Below, piece after piece: positions 28,034 through 36,421 of a DNA stretch of 64,000 bases. Made by a program: the position numbers and the translations under genes. The notes under the pieces are model-generated. The model saw only the letters and a list, made by a program, of their open reading frames with translations, was not told where the DNA came from and ran no database searches. Numbering within the stretch: position 1 is the first letter of the stretch; every line of letters starts with the position of its first letter. This stretch comes from Harryflintia acetispora (GTDB taxonomy: Bacteria; Bacillota; Clostridia; Oscillospirales; Ruminococcaceae): the NCBI GenBank assembly GCA_004340125.1, contig SLUK01000011.1, positions 36,077 through 100,076 on the forward strand, written 5' to 3'.

Positions 28034-28987
28034 TTATAATGCCAGCCGCCAAAGGCCCAGCAGAATTAGCGCGAGGGCCGAAGCCACCCACATCAGCCGG
28101 TTGGCCGCCGCGATGTCTTGAGGGTCGATGGGGCGGGTATCGTCCCCCAGAGAGGACTTGTGGTGCACCACTCCGAAGTAGGTGGCATCCCCGCCCAGGC
28201 GCACCCCCAGCGCCCCGGCACAGGCGGCCTCGGTCTGGGCGCTGTTGGGGCTGGGGTGCTTTCGGCGGTCCCGCCGCCAGATACGATAAGCACCGCGTCC
28301 GTCGAGCCCCAGTAAAAAGGCCGCCGCGACCATCAGCAGCGCGCAAAGCCGCGATGGAATGAAATTGCACAGGTCGTCGAGATGCGCCGCGAAGCGCCCG
28401 AAATAGAGGTAACGCTCATTTTTGTAGCCGATCATCGAGTCCAGGGTGTTGACCGCCTTGTAGAAAAGGCCGAGCGGCGCGCCGCCCAGCAACAAAAAGA
28501 AGAGCGGCGCGACGACGCCGTCCGACGCGTTTTCCGCCACCGTTTCGACCGCCGCGCGGGTAACCCCCGCCTCATCGAGGGTTTCGGTCTCCCGCCCGAC
28601 GATCATCGAAACCGCCGCGCGCGCGCCCGGCAGGTCGCCCTCCCGCAGCCGCCGGCAGACGCGCATGCTCTCCTCACAGAGCGAACGCGCCGCGAGCAGC
28701 TGGAAGCAAAGTACACCCGCCACGGCCAGGTAAAGGTACCGATTGATCCAAAGGCAGAGCCAGAGCGCCCCGCCGGCACAGATGGAGGGCAGCAGCGTCA
28801 CGCAGAGCGTCAGCACGAGCCCCGCGCCGTATTCCCCGCGCGAGGTCTTCGGAAAGAGGCGGCGCAGCGCGCCCTCGCCCCATGCGATCATCCTCCCCAA
28901 CCCGCGCACCACATGGGGCATCCCGCGCGGGTCGCCCAGCAAGAGGTCGAGCAGAAAGCCGATGAGCACCGGCAGCAGGATATTCAA
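28034..28987 (-). CDS. cbiB: adenosylcobinamide-phosphate synthase
   Basis: A 317-residue polytopic membrane protein attaching aminopropanol phosphate to adenosylcobyric acid. It opens LLPVLIGFLLDLLLGDPR, and has the conserved ENASDGVVAPLFF and YLYFGRFAAHLDDL blocks. Several hydrophobic segments are visible. ATG 28987 overlaps the stop of the upstream His phosphatase gene (ATGA). Confidence 0.93.
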   Translation of the reverse strand: MNILLPVLIGFLLDLLLGDPRGMPHVVRGLGRMIAWGEGALRRLFPKTSRGEYGAGLVLTLCVTLLPSICAGGALWLCLWINRYLYLAVAGVLCFQLLAARSLCEESMRVCRRLREGDLPGARAAVSMIVGRETETLDEAGVTRAAVETVAENASDGVVAPLFFLLLGGAPLGLFYKAVNTLDSMIGYKNERYLYFGRFAAHLDDLCNFIPSRLCALLMVAAAFLLGLDGRGAYRIWRRDRRKHPSPNSAQTEAACAGALGVRLGGDATYFGVVHHKSSLGDDTRPIDPQDIAAANRLMWVASALALILLGLWRLAL

Positions 28988-29595
28988 ACCGCGTCCCTCC
29001 CCTGTAGTTTTCCGATCAGCTCCAACTTGCGCGCTTCCCGCCAGAGCCGCGGCTCAAAGCGCAAAAGGTATCCCTCCCCGTTTCGGGGCTGCCAATCATA
29101 GAAGTCCTTTTGCGGCAGCGCGAAGGCTTCCATCAGCGCCATGATGACCCCGCCGTGCAGCACCAGTGCCACATCCTCTTGCAGCGGTTCACGCTCCACC
29201 AGGCGGACGAAGGCCTCTCGGCAGCGCTCACAAAACGCCGCGCGCCCCTCGCCGCCGGGAAAGGCGGCGTGCCCGCCGCTTTGTAGCCATCGATGGTAAG
29301 CGGGCAGGTCCTTTAGCTCCTCATAGGTCTTCCCTTCGTACTCCCCGAAGTCGCATTCGCGCAGCCCGTCCACCACGAGCGACCGAAGCCCCGGATAGAT
29401 CAGCCCCGCCGTCTCGGCGGTGCGCCGCAGCGGGGTGCAGTAGACCCTGGCGGCGGGCGGATAACACCCTTCCCGGCAGCGGGAGAGAATCTCCTGGCGG
29501 CCCTGCGCGCAGAGCGGCTCGTCGCTGCGCCCGACGTAGGCGCCGCGCAGGTTGCCCGCCGTGCGGCCGTGCCGGATCAGGATCAGGCTGCTCAT
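28984..29595 (-). CDS. cobC: histidine phosphatase, alpha-ribazole phosphatase-like
   Basis: A 203-residue histidine phosphatase with the catalytic RHG motif (ILIRHGRTAGN at the N terminus), a second conserved Glu in the CDFGEYEGKTYEEL block, and the C-terminal LVLHGGVI. It would remove phosphate from alpha-ribazole-5'-phosphate or adenosylcobalamin-5'-phosphate. TGATG overlaps the upstream CobU-like stop, supporting ATG 29595. The apgM-like gene two positions downstream may overlap in function. Confidence 0.85.
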   Translation of the reverse strand: MSSLILIRHGRTAGNLRGAYVGRSDEPLCAQGRQEILSRCREGCYPPAARVYCTPLRRTAETAGLIYPGLRSLVVDGLRECDFGEYEGKTYEELKDLPAYHRWLQSGGHAAFPGGEGRAAFCERCREAFVRLVEREPLQEDVALVLHGGVIMALMEAFALPQKDFYDWQPRNGEGYLLRFEPRLWREARKLELIGKLQGRDAV

Positions 29596-29981
29596 CACGC
29601 CTCCCCCTTGATGGTTTGCGCGATCCCGCAGAAGACCCGTTCCACCCGTCCGGCGCGCGCGGCCAGCGTGCGGCAGAGCCGCCCGGTCTCCTCACGCCAG
29701 CGCCGCTCGAAGGGGTCTATAGGCACAATCCCGCAGCCGATCTCGTCACAGATTAAGACAATATCCGGGTTTCCCTCAACCAGGCGAAGGACCAGCACGG
29801 CGGGGTCCAGCCCCGCCAGCAGCGCCCGGCGCACCAGCAGGTGCAGCCGGTCCAGCGCCGCCGCCCGGGAAGGGAGCAGCGGGCAGCGCTCCCCGTCGAG
29901 CAGCTCGCTCCCGGCGATCCGGTAGGCGGTCTTGACATAGGCGCGTTTCCCCTGTGCCGCGCCGCCGATGATCAGCTTCAT
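29595..29981 (-). CDS. short CobU-like protein (second cobinamide kinase paralogue)
   Basis: A 128-residue P-loop protein, much shorter than CobU (about 170). It begins with the CobU-type loop GGAAQGKRAYV and ends with the conserved block ICDEIGCGIVPIDPFERRWREE. The middle guanylyltransferase region with its His is shortened, so it may keep only nucleotide binding or one of the two CobU activities. AAAAGGAG precedes ATG 29981; the much longer frame upstream is a shadow of cobS. A full-length CobU is encoded at 30760, so this is a paralogue in the same operon. Confidence 0.75.
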   Translation of the reverse strand: MKLIIGGAAQGKRAYVKTAYRIAGSELLDGERCPLLPSRAAALDRLHLLVRRALLAGLDPAVLVLRLVEGNPDIVLICDEIGCGIVPIDPFERRWREETGRLCRTLAARAGRVERVFCGIAQTIKGEA

Positions 29982-29992
29982 AGGCTCTCCTT

Positions 29993-30763
29993 TTAAACAA
30001 TTAGATTTAGTAATACCAAAGCCGCGAGCTCCATCAGCTCGCACATCTGCAAAAACCAGCCCGCCAGGTCCCCGGTGATCCCGCCGAATTGGCGGTAGGA
30101 CATGCGGCGGTAGCAAAGAAAGATGGCCAGCGCCGCCAGCAGGCAGATGGCGCCGTAAAGGGGGCTGCACCAAAGCATCCCCGCCGCGGTCAGAATGAGC
30201 ATCGCCGAGAGAATGGCCCCCGCGTTTCGCCGCGCGGCGCCGCTTTGGAAGGCGTGCACCAGCCCGCTGTCCTTGGCGCAGCGAAAGGCGACCACTGACA
30301 GCCCGCTCAAAATTCGCGAAAGCAAAAAGAGAAAGCATAGCTCCACCAGGCCCGCCGTATGGCGGTACAATTCGCCATACAGGCCGAAACAGACGAGCAG
30401 CCAGAGCGCGCACCCCATCACCCCGAAGGCGCCGATGTGCGGGTCCTTGAGGATCGAGAGCTTTTTCTCCCGCTCCCCATGGGAGGAGAGCGCGTCCACC
30501 GTGTCGCAAAAACCGTCGAGATGGATCCCTCCCGTTACCAGCACCGGCAGCGCGGCGGCGACGGCGGCGTAGAGCAGAACTCCCGCATCGATGGATCGGG
30601 CGAGCAGGAACCAGCCGTATTCCAGCCCGCCGAGCAGTACGCCGACCAGCGGGAAGGCGCACATCACATAGCGCAGGTTGCGCTCCTTCCACTCCACATG
30701 CGGCATGGGCAGGGCGCTGTACATCGAAAAGGCCACCGCAATGGTTTCAAAAAATGCCTTCAA
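29993..30763 (-). CDS. cobS: adenosylcobinamide-GDP ribazoletransferase (cobalamin synthase)
   Basis: A 256-residue integral membrane protein joining adenosylcobinamide-GDP to alpha-ribazole, the final assembly step. It opens with the CobS-type AVAFSMYSALPMP, has GGIHLDGFCDTVDAL (conserved Asp residues for Mg2+) and about seven hydrophobic segments. ATG 30763 overlaps the cobU stop. It ends 12 bases before the short CobU-like gene. Confidence 0.93.
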   Translation of the reverse strand: MKAFFETIAVAFSMYSALPMPHVEWKERNLRYVMCAFPLVGVLLGGLEYGWFLLARSIDAGVLLYAAVAAALPVLVTGGIHLDGFCDTVDALSSHGEREKKLSILKDPHIGAFGVMGCALWLLVCFGLYGELYRHTAGLVELCFLFLLSRILSGLSVVAFRCAKDSGLVHAFQSGAARRNAGAILSAMLILTAAGMLWCSPLYGAICLLAALAIFLCYRRMSYRQFGGITGDLAGWFLQMCELMELAALVLLNLIV

Positions 30764-31281
30764 ATTCCCGCCCCCTTGTGGATCAGCACAATCCCGCAGA
30801 CGACCTCGGCCACAAAATCGCAGAGTGAAGCCGCATAGCGGTTGATTTCTCCCAGAAGATGCTGGTAGCGCCTTGTCTCAGGGTCCTGCTCGCCGGCGCC
30901 GAACACCTCGTTCGAGACGATGACGAGATTGTTCGCCGTCCCCGAGAGCCTTCGCAGCCCCGTGCAGACCGCCTCCAGGGCCCCATCCCCGGAGCCCCCG
31001 GGGGCGTAGAGCTCGTTGGCGGCCAGGTTTCCCAGGCACTCGAGCAGCACGCTGCTTCCGGCGGGGATTATAAGGCTCTGCAGCCCCACCGGGCACTCGA
31101 GGGTGGAAAAACCCTTCCCCGCGCGCTGGCGACGGTGGCGCAACACCCGCGCGCGGCACTCGCCGTCCTGGGCGAGCATGGTCGCCAGATACAGCTTTTC
31201 CCCTTCACAAAGCGAGCAGAGCAGCCCCTCGGCATACTCCGACTTGCCGCTGGCAGCGCCCCCGGTGATCAGTGCCGTCAT
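30760..31281 (-). CDS. cobU: adenosylcobinamide kinase / guanylyltransferase
   Basis: A 173-residue enzyme phosphorylating adenosylcobinamide and adding GMP. The P-loop is ITGGAASGKSEYAE at the N terminus; the guanylylated His is expected in the LRHRRQRAGKGF segment, and VSNEVFGAGEQDPETRRYQ is the conserved Walker B-type C-terminal block. GAGGAGGGG precedes ATG 31281. It lies between cobT and cobS. Confidence 0.9.
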   Translation of the reverse strand: MTALITGGAASGKSEYAEGLLCSLCEGEKLYLATMLAQDGECRARVLRHRRQRAGKGFSTLECPVGLQSLIIPAGSSVLLECLGNLAANELYAPGGSGDGALEAVCTGLRRLSGTANNLVIVSNEVFGAGEQDPETRRYQHLLGEINRYAASLCDFVAEVVCGIVLIHKGAGI

Positions 31282-31293
31282 CCTGTCCCCTCC

Positions 31294-32352
31294 TCAGTCA
31301 AGCGGCTTATATTCCTCCACCTGGATGTCCCCGAAGGTGCCCATCTCGCGGTAGACCGCCAGCGCCATGTCCAGCAGCGGCAGCGCCGCCACCGCGCCGG
31401 TCCCCTCGCCCAGGCACATCCTGCAGGTAAGGAAGGGCTCGAGCCCGAGCGCTTCCAAAACCATCCGCCCGCCCGGTTCGTTCGAGGCGTGCGAGGCCAG
31501 CAGGTAATCCCCCACCGCCGGGGCGATCCTTGCCGCCGTCAGGGCCGCCACCGCCGAGATGAACCCGTCGATCAGCACCGGCACCCCCGCCGCCGCGCCG
31601 CCAATGAACACGCCGCAAAGACCCGCGAGGTCGAGCCCGCCGACCTTTTGCAGCACCCCGATCGGGTCGGCCGGGTCGGGCCGGTTTTTCTCGATCGCCC
31701 GTTCGATGGCCGAAACCTTGCGCCGCATTCCCTCGCTCGAGAGGCCGGCCCCCCGCCCGGTGACCGCGGCGGGCTCCGCTCCCAAAAAGACCGCGGCCAG
31801 CGCGCTGCTGGTGGTGGTGTTCCCAATCCCCATCTCGCCGGTGGCGAGAATCCGGTAGCCGCTCTCTCTGAGCGAAAAGACGAGGCCGATCCCGTATTCG
31901 AGCGCATCGAGCGCCTGCGCGCGGGTCATGGCGGGGCCCTTGGTCATGTTCGCCGTGCCGGGCGCGACCTTATGGATCAAAAGCCCCTCGCCCGCCACCG
32001 GGCACGCGACCCCGATGTCCACCGGGATCACATCTGCCCCGGCGACCTTTGCCATCTTGTTGACACTGGCCATCCCGCGGGTGAAGTTCTCGGTCACGAT
32101 GGCCGTGACCTCGCTGCCGGTCTGGGTCACCCCTTCCTCGACGACGCCGTTGTCCGCGCACATCACAACCACGCCCCGCTTATGTAAATCCACCGCCTCG
32201 CTGCCGGTGATCCCGGCGATTTTTACAATCGCGTCCTCCAGCAGCCCCAGACTGTGCAGGGGCTTTGCCACGCTGTCCCAGCGCGCGCGCGCCGCGGCCA
32301 TGGCCCTGTCATGCAACGGATGGATACTTTCAATCGCTTGTTGCAGCTTCAT
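31294..32352 (-). CDS. cobT: nicotinate-nucleotide:dimethylbenzimidazole phosphoribosyltransferase
   Basis: A 352-residue enzyme making alpha-ribazole phosphate from a lower-ligand base and nicotinate mononucleotide. It has DSVAKPLHSLGLLE near the N terminus, VVMCADNGVVEEGV, and the GIGNTTTSSALAA motif. ATG 32352 overlaps the upstream cbiA stop (TAATG); the longer frame to 32730 is a shadow. No bluB or bza genes are visible, so the lower base must come from elsewhere. Confidence 0.93.
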   Translation of the reverse strand: MKLQQAIESIHPLHDRAMAAARARWDSVAKPLHSLGLLEDAIVKIAGITGSEAVDLHKRGVVVMCADNGVVEEGVTQTGSEVTAIVTENFTRGMASVNKMAKVAGADVIPVDIGVACPVAGEGLLIHKVAPGTANMTKGPAMTRAQALDALEYGIGLVFSLRESGYRILATGEMGIGNTTTSSALAAVFLGAEPAAVTGRGAGLSSEGMRRKVSAIERAIEKNRPDPADPIGVLQKVGGLDLAGLCGVFIGGAAAGVPVLIDGFISAVAALTAARIAPAVGDYLLASHASNEPGGRMVLEALGLEPFLTCRMCLGEGTGAVAALPLLDMALAVYREMGTFGDIQVEEYKPLD

Positions 32353-33722
32353 TATCTTCTCTCCTTCTGCGCGCCACGGCAGCGCGCGACAAACCGCTTT
32401 GCCAGCTCGCCATGACAAAGGTGCAGATGTCCGAACCCCGCGTAGAGGCTTCCGGTCATCACGCCCTCGCGCCAGGAGCCGTCCCGCCCCGGCTTCTGCG
32501 CCAAGAAGCCGTCCCCCGGCGCGGTGCTGTCCCAATAGTGAAAGGAATGGATGGGCAGGCTCTCCCCCCTCCCACAGAGCAGCCCGTCCGAAAGGGCGGT
32601 ATACCGGGCGTAGCCGAAGCGGCAGAGCCGCTGCTGCCGCCTGCACTCCCCGGGCAAAGCGCCCGCCATCGGATAGCGGTTCCCGTCCGTCCCCTCCAGG
32701 CTCTCCTGCAGCAGCATGAAGCCGCCGCACTCGGCGATGGTGGGCAGCCCGCCGCGCACAAGGGCGCGCAGCTGGCCCAGCAGCGGCCGGTTTTCGCTGA
32801 GCTCATGCGCGTACAGCTCGGGGTACCCTCCGCCGAGGAGCAGCCCGTCAATATGATCCGGAAGCCGCTCATCGTGCAGGGGGCTGAAGGGGACGAGCCG
32901 CGCCCCCAGCCCCTGCAGCCGCTGCAGGGCCTCTTCATAATAAAAACAGAAAGCCTCGTCCCTCGCCAGCGCGATTTGCACCGGGACGCCGCCCGAAGGT
33001 GCGGCCGCCAAAGCGGGCGCCTCCAGCGCGGGGGCGCCTTTGGCGAGCGCGAGCAGCGCTTCCAGCTCGAAGGAACGCGCCGCCTGCTGTGCGAGCCGCT
33101 CCAGCCGCGCGCCAAGATCATGCAGCTCCTGCGCGGGGATCAGCCCCAGATGCCGGCTCTCGAAGGAGCATTCGGGCAGCTCGGGCAGATAGCCGCAGAC
33201 ACGCAGCGGCAGCTCGCGCTCGATGAGCGCCTTCATCCCCGGATAGAGCCGCTCGGGCAGTCGATTGAGGAGCACGCCCCGGATGTTGCTGTCCGCCCGG
33301 TGGCAAAGAAACCCCCGGATCTGCGCCGGGACGGAAGCCGCCGCCCCCTTGCAGTCGATCACCAGCACCACCGGCACGCCAAGCCTGCCCGCCAGCTCGT
33401 AGCCGCTGGCCTCGGTGGTCATGGCGATCCCGTCGTAGTAGCCCATCGCCCCTTCCAGTACAGAGACGCCGTCCTCTTCGCCGTGGGAGGCGAGGGTGCG
33501 CCGCAGCTCGGGAGGCTCCAGAAGGAAGGGGTCGAGGTTGAAGGAGGGGACCCCCAGCGCTGAGCGGTGGAACATCGGGTCGATATAGTCCGGCCCGCAT
33601 TTGAAGGAAGCGACACGCCCGCCCCGCATGTGCAGCGCGCCGAGCAGCGCGCAGGTGATTGTGGTCTTGCCGCTGCCGCTGCGCGGGGCCGCCAGCATGA
33701 GGCGGGGGCGGTTAACTTTCAT
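32352..33722 (-). CDS. cbiA: cobyrinate a,c-diamide synthase
   Basis: A 456-residue glutamine amidotransferase that amidates the a and c side chains of cobyrinate. The N-terminal P-loop is APRSGSGKTTI (about residues 12-22), with SFKCGPDYIDPMFH following; the C-terminal glutaminase has the nucleophile Cys in IAECGGFMLLQ. Normal CbiA length. It overlaps cbiET upstream and cobT downstream. Confidence 0.95.
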   Translation of the reverse strand: MKVNRPRLMLAAPRSGSGKTTITCALLGALHMRGGRVASFKCGPDYIDPMFHRSALGVPSFNLDPFLLEPPELRRTLASHGEEDGVSVLEGAMGYYDGIAMTTEASGYELAGRLGVPVVLVIDCKGAAASVPAQIRGFLCHRADSNIRGVLLNRLPERLYPGMKALIERELPLRVCGYLPELPECSFESRHLGLIPAQELHDLGARLERLAQQAARSFELEALLALAKGAPALEAPALAAAPSGGVPVQIALARDEAFCFYYEEALQRLQGLGARLVPFSPLHDERLPDHIDGLLLGGGYPELYAHELSENRPLLGQLRALVRGGLPTIAECGGFMLLQESLEGTDGNRYPMAGALPGECRRQQRLCRFGYARYTALSDGLLCGRGESLPIHSFHYWDSTAPGDGFLAQKPGRDGSWREGVMTGSLYAGFGHLHLCHGELAKRFVARCRGAQKERR

Positions 33723-34908
33723 TTTGTACCCCTCCCGCGCGGATCAAAAAGACGGGATTTTGCGCGTCCAGGAGATGATAGCCTCCCGCGCGCCGGGTGC
33801 GGGTCACCGAAAGCCCGACGACCTCGGCCTCCCGCCGAAGGTCCGCCAAAACCCGAGTTGCTTCGCCCAGCGTCTCGAGTGTCACGGCGCTGATCACCAG
33901 GCGCGCCGCCGGATTCTTTTCATACAGCGCCAGGATGATCTCCCGCAGGTTCCCGCCCGAGCCGCCGACAAAGGCGCAGTCCGGCGCGGGGAGCCCCGAG
34001 AAGGCGGCGGGCGCCGTACCGGGGACGCACTGCATATGATAGACCCCGAAGCAGCGGCGGTTCTGTTCCATCAGCCCGAGCGCGTCGGGCTCCCGTTCAA
34101 TGGCGTAGACGCAACCGGTGGTGGATAGTGCCAGCTCGATAGCGACCGAGCCGGTCCCGCTCCCCACGTCGTAGACGGTTTCCTCCGCACCGGGGGCGAG
34201 CTTCGAGAGGATCACCGCGCGCACCTCGCTCTTGGTCATCGGGACCGGGCCGCGCAGGAACTCCCCGTCCGGGATGCCCGGCAGGCGGCTTCGCGCCGGA
34301 TTCCCGTTCTCCACCAGCAGCACGCTAAGCGGGGCGTACTCCCCCGCCGCCAGCTCCCGCGCGCTCCCCGAGCTGATCCGCTCGTCGGGATAGGAGAGCC
34401 GCTCCCCGATATGGACGCGCAGCTCCCCCACACCCTGGCAAACCAGGGTGCGGCAAATTTTTTCCGCCGTAAGCTCCCCCCCGGCGAGCAGGAAGGTGCG
34501 CCGGTTTTTGGCCACCGTCCCGAGCAGATGGCCCTCCCGCCCATGCAGGCTGAGCACCGCCACATCCTGCCAGGGGATCCCCAACCGGGCGCAGAAATAT
34601 TGCAGCGAGCTGATCCCGCAGATGGTCCGGCTCTCCCGCTCCAAAAGCTCCCCGCGCAGCTTGGTGGCCGCGCTGTAAAAGCCTGCGTCCCCGGACAGGA
34701 GCACCGCGACATTCTCAAATTCGGGGTGCTCTTTGATAAAGGGTACGATTTGCGAGGGCAGGCAGCGCTCCTTCTGCACGGGAAGGTCCGAAAAGCAGTC
34801 CACCAGCCGCCCGGCCCCGATCAGGCAGTCGGCGCGTGCGATCGCGTGCAGCGCCTCGAGCGTCAGGCACTCCCGGCTGCCCATCCCGATTCCAATGAGA
34901 TCAATCAT
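33712..34908 (-). CDS. cbiET: fused cobalt-precorrin-7 C5-methyltransferase and precorrin-6B C15-methyltransferase/decarboxylase
   Basis: A 398-residue bifunctional protein (CobL type). The N-terminal tetrapyrrole methylase half is CbiE (DLIGIGMGSRECLTLEAL and LLSGDAGFYS). The C-terminal half, from about residue 210, is a Rossmann-fold SAM methyltransferase, CbiT (TKSEVRA, then DVGSGTGSVAIELA). It adds methyls at C5 and C15 and decarboxylates the acetate at C12. ATG 34908 has GAGGAG upstream and overlaps the cbiJ stop. Confidence 0.93.
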   Translation of the reverse strand: MIDLIGIGMGSRECLTLEALHAIARADCLIGAGRLVDCFSDLPVQKERCLPSQIVPFIKEHPEFENVAVLLSGDAGFYSAATKLRGELLERESRTICGISSLQYFCARLGIPWQDVAVLSLHGREGHLLGTVAKNRRTFLLAGGELTAEKICRTLVCQGVGELRVHIGERLSYPDERISSGSARELAAGEYAPLSVLLVENGNPARSRLPGIPDGEFLRGPVPMTKSEVRAVILSKLAPGAEETVYDVGSGTGSVAIELALSTTGCVYAIEREPDALGLMEQNRRCFGVYHMQCVPGTAPAAFSGLPAPDCAFVGGSGGNLREIILALYEKNPAARLVISAVTLETLGEATRVLADLRREAEVVGLSVTRTRRAGGYHLLDAQNPVFLIRAGGVQNES

Positions 34909-35675
34909 AGTTTCTCCTCTTTTAAGGACCAGTTTTCGACGAGATAGCATATCGCCTGTTCCAGCGTTTTACCCGGCTCCTGCGGCGGCCGGCCGACGAC
35001 AATCGCCTGCGCGCCCGCCTCCCGCACCGCCGCGAGCTTTTGCGGCAGGCCTCCCGCCTCGCCCGAGTCCTTGGTCACCAAAAAACGCGCCCCGGTCTGC
35101 CGCAGCAGCGCCAGATTGAGCTCCTGCGAAAACGGGCCCTGCATGGCGATGATTTTCCCCGGCGAAAAGTCGAGCTCCATCGCCTGCCTTATCGGCCCGG
35201 GCGCCGGCAATATCCGGATATAGAGCCGCCGCTTCCAGCCGGGAATGACGGTATAGTCCCTCAAATTGCGGCTCCCGGTGGTCAGCAGGATGTTCCCCTC
35301 CCGCGCGGCAAGGCAGTCCGCCGCCTCACGGTGGCTCTGCACCCATATCCCGTCCCGTTCCTCCGAGCGTGGGCGCAGGATGCGAAGGTAGGGCGTGCCG
35401 CTCTCCCCGCAGGCCGCCTTGATGTTCTCGCTCGCCTGCCGTGCGAAGGGGTGGGTCGCGTCACACACGCAGGCAAAACGCCCCTCCTTCATCAGCGCGC
35501 GCATCCCCGCCTGCTCCAGTTTCCCGGACAGGACGGTCAGCCGCTCATCGTTTGGCAGCAGGCTGCCGCCGTATTCGGTTGCGGCGCAGGCCGTGAGCCG
35601 CAACCGGTAGCCCAGCAGCGCCTCGCAGAGCGCGCGCCCCTCGCTCGTCCCGGCAAAGACCAGAAACTCACACAT
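34905..35675 (-). CDS. cbiJ: precorrin-6A / cobalt-precorrin-6A reductase
   Basis: A 256-residue NAD(P)H-dependent reductase of the CobK/CbiJ family. The opening FLVFAGTSEGRALCEAL is the diagnostic nucleotide-binding segment; CDATHPFARQASENI and TKDSGEAGG are also conserved. It overlaps cbiH upstream by 8 bases and cbiET downstream by 4, so it is co-translated with both. Confidence 0.92.
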   Translation of the reverse strand: MCEFLVFAGTSEGRALCEALLGYRLRLTACAATEYGGSLLPNDERLTVLSGKLEQAGMRALMKEGRFACVCDATHPFARQASENIKAACGESGTPYLRILRPRSEERDGIWVQSHREAADCLAAREGNILLTTGSRNLRDYTVIPGWKRRLYIRILPAPGPIRQAMELDFSPGKIIAMQGPFSQELNLALLRQTGARFLVTKDSGEAGGLPQKLAAVREAGAQAIVVGRPPQEPGKTLEQAICYLVENWSLKEEKL

Positions 35676-36408
35676 CCCGGTATCCCCGCGGGGTGACCAT
35701 CCTCCCGCCGATCACCCGGGTCTTGCTACTGCCGACAAAGACGGTAGTGAACATATCCGTTTCACATTCTTTCAGCTCGCGAAGCGTCAGCAGCCGCATG
35801 CTCTCCCCCGGCCGCCCGACATTTTGGGCGAGCCCGGCCACGGTGTTTTCATCCTTATATTGCAGCAGGATTTCGCAGGCGCGCCACAGATGATCCTTTC
35901 TTTTTCTGCTCGAAGGGTTATACAGACAGATGGCAAAGTCCGCCTGCGCCGCGGCGGCGAGCCGCCGCTCGATTTGCGGCCACCCGGTCAGCAGGTCGCT
36001 CAGGCTGATCACCGCAAAGTCGTCGGTCAGCGGCGCGCCGAGCAGCGCCGCCCCGCTGCAGGCGGCGGTGATGCCGGGGATCACCTCGATTTCGATCTTC
36101 CCAAGCGCCGCCTGCCGTTCGGCCGTCTCGAAGATCAGCCCCGCCATGCCGTAAATCCCGGCGTCCCCGCTGCAGACCATCGCCACCCTGCGCCCCGACT
36201 GCGCCGCCTGCACCGCTTTGGCGCAGCGCTCGGCTTCGCCGAACATCCCGGTGGCGAGCTGCTCCTTATCCGGGAACAACCCCTCAACCAACTGAATATA
36301 GGTGGTGTACCCGGCGAGCAGGTCGCACTCCGTCAGCGCCTGCCGCGCGCGGGGGGTAATTTCCCCCGGCCCACCCGGCCCGAGCCCCACAACAAAAACC
36401 TTTCCCAT
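35668..36408 (-). CDS. cbiH: precorrin-3B / cobalt-factor III C17-methyltransferase
   Basis: A 246-residue SAM-dependent tetrapyrrole methylase doing ring contraction and C17 methylation. It has VVGLGPGGPGEITPRA at the N terminus, VCSGDAGIYGMAG and CLYNPSSRKRKDHL, all typical of CobJ/CbiH. ATG 36408 is 9 bases from GAGGAG; a TTG at 36429 extends it slightly. No CobJ-type iron-sulfur C-terminal extension is present. Confidence 0.93.
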   Translation of the reverse strand: MGKVFVVGLGPGGPGEITPRARQALTECDLLAGYTTYIQLVEGLFPDKEQLATGMFGEAERCAKAVQAAQSGRRVAMVCSGDAGIYGMAGLIFETAERQAALGKIEIEVIPGITAACSGAALLGAPLTDDFAVISLSDLLTGWPQIERRLAAAAQADFAICLYNPSSRKRKDHLWRACEILLQYKDENTVAGLAQNVGRPGESMRLLTLRELKECETDMFTTVFVGSSKTRVIGGRMVTPRGYRDV

Positions 36409-36421
36409 CAAACGCTTCTCC

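Noticed and set aside
27239..28039. 266-codon + strand frame opposite cobD
   Set aside because: Arises from high-GC codon bias on the other strand; no motif and no start site.
29982..30692. N-terminal extension of the short CobU-like frame
   Set aside because: The extension overlaps cobS in another frame and lacks CobU features; ATG 29981 has its own ribosome binding site.
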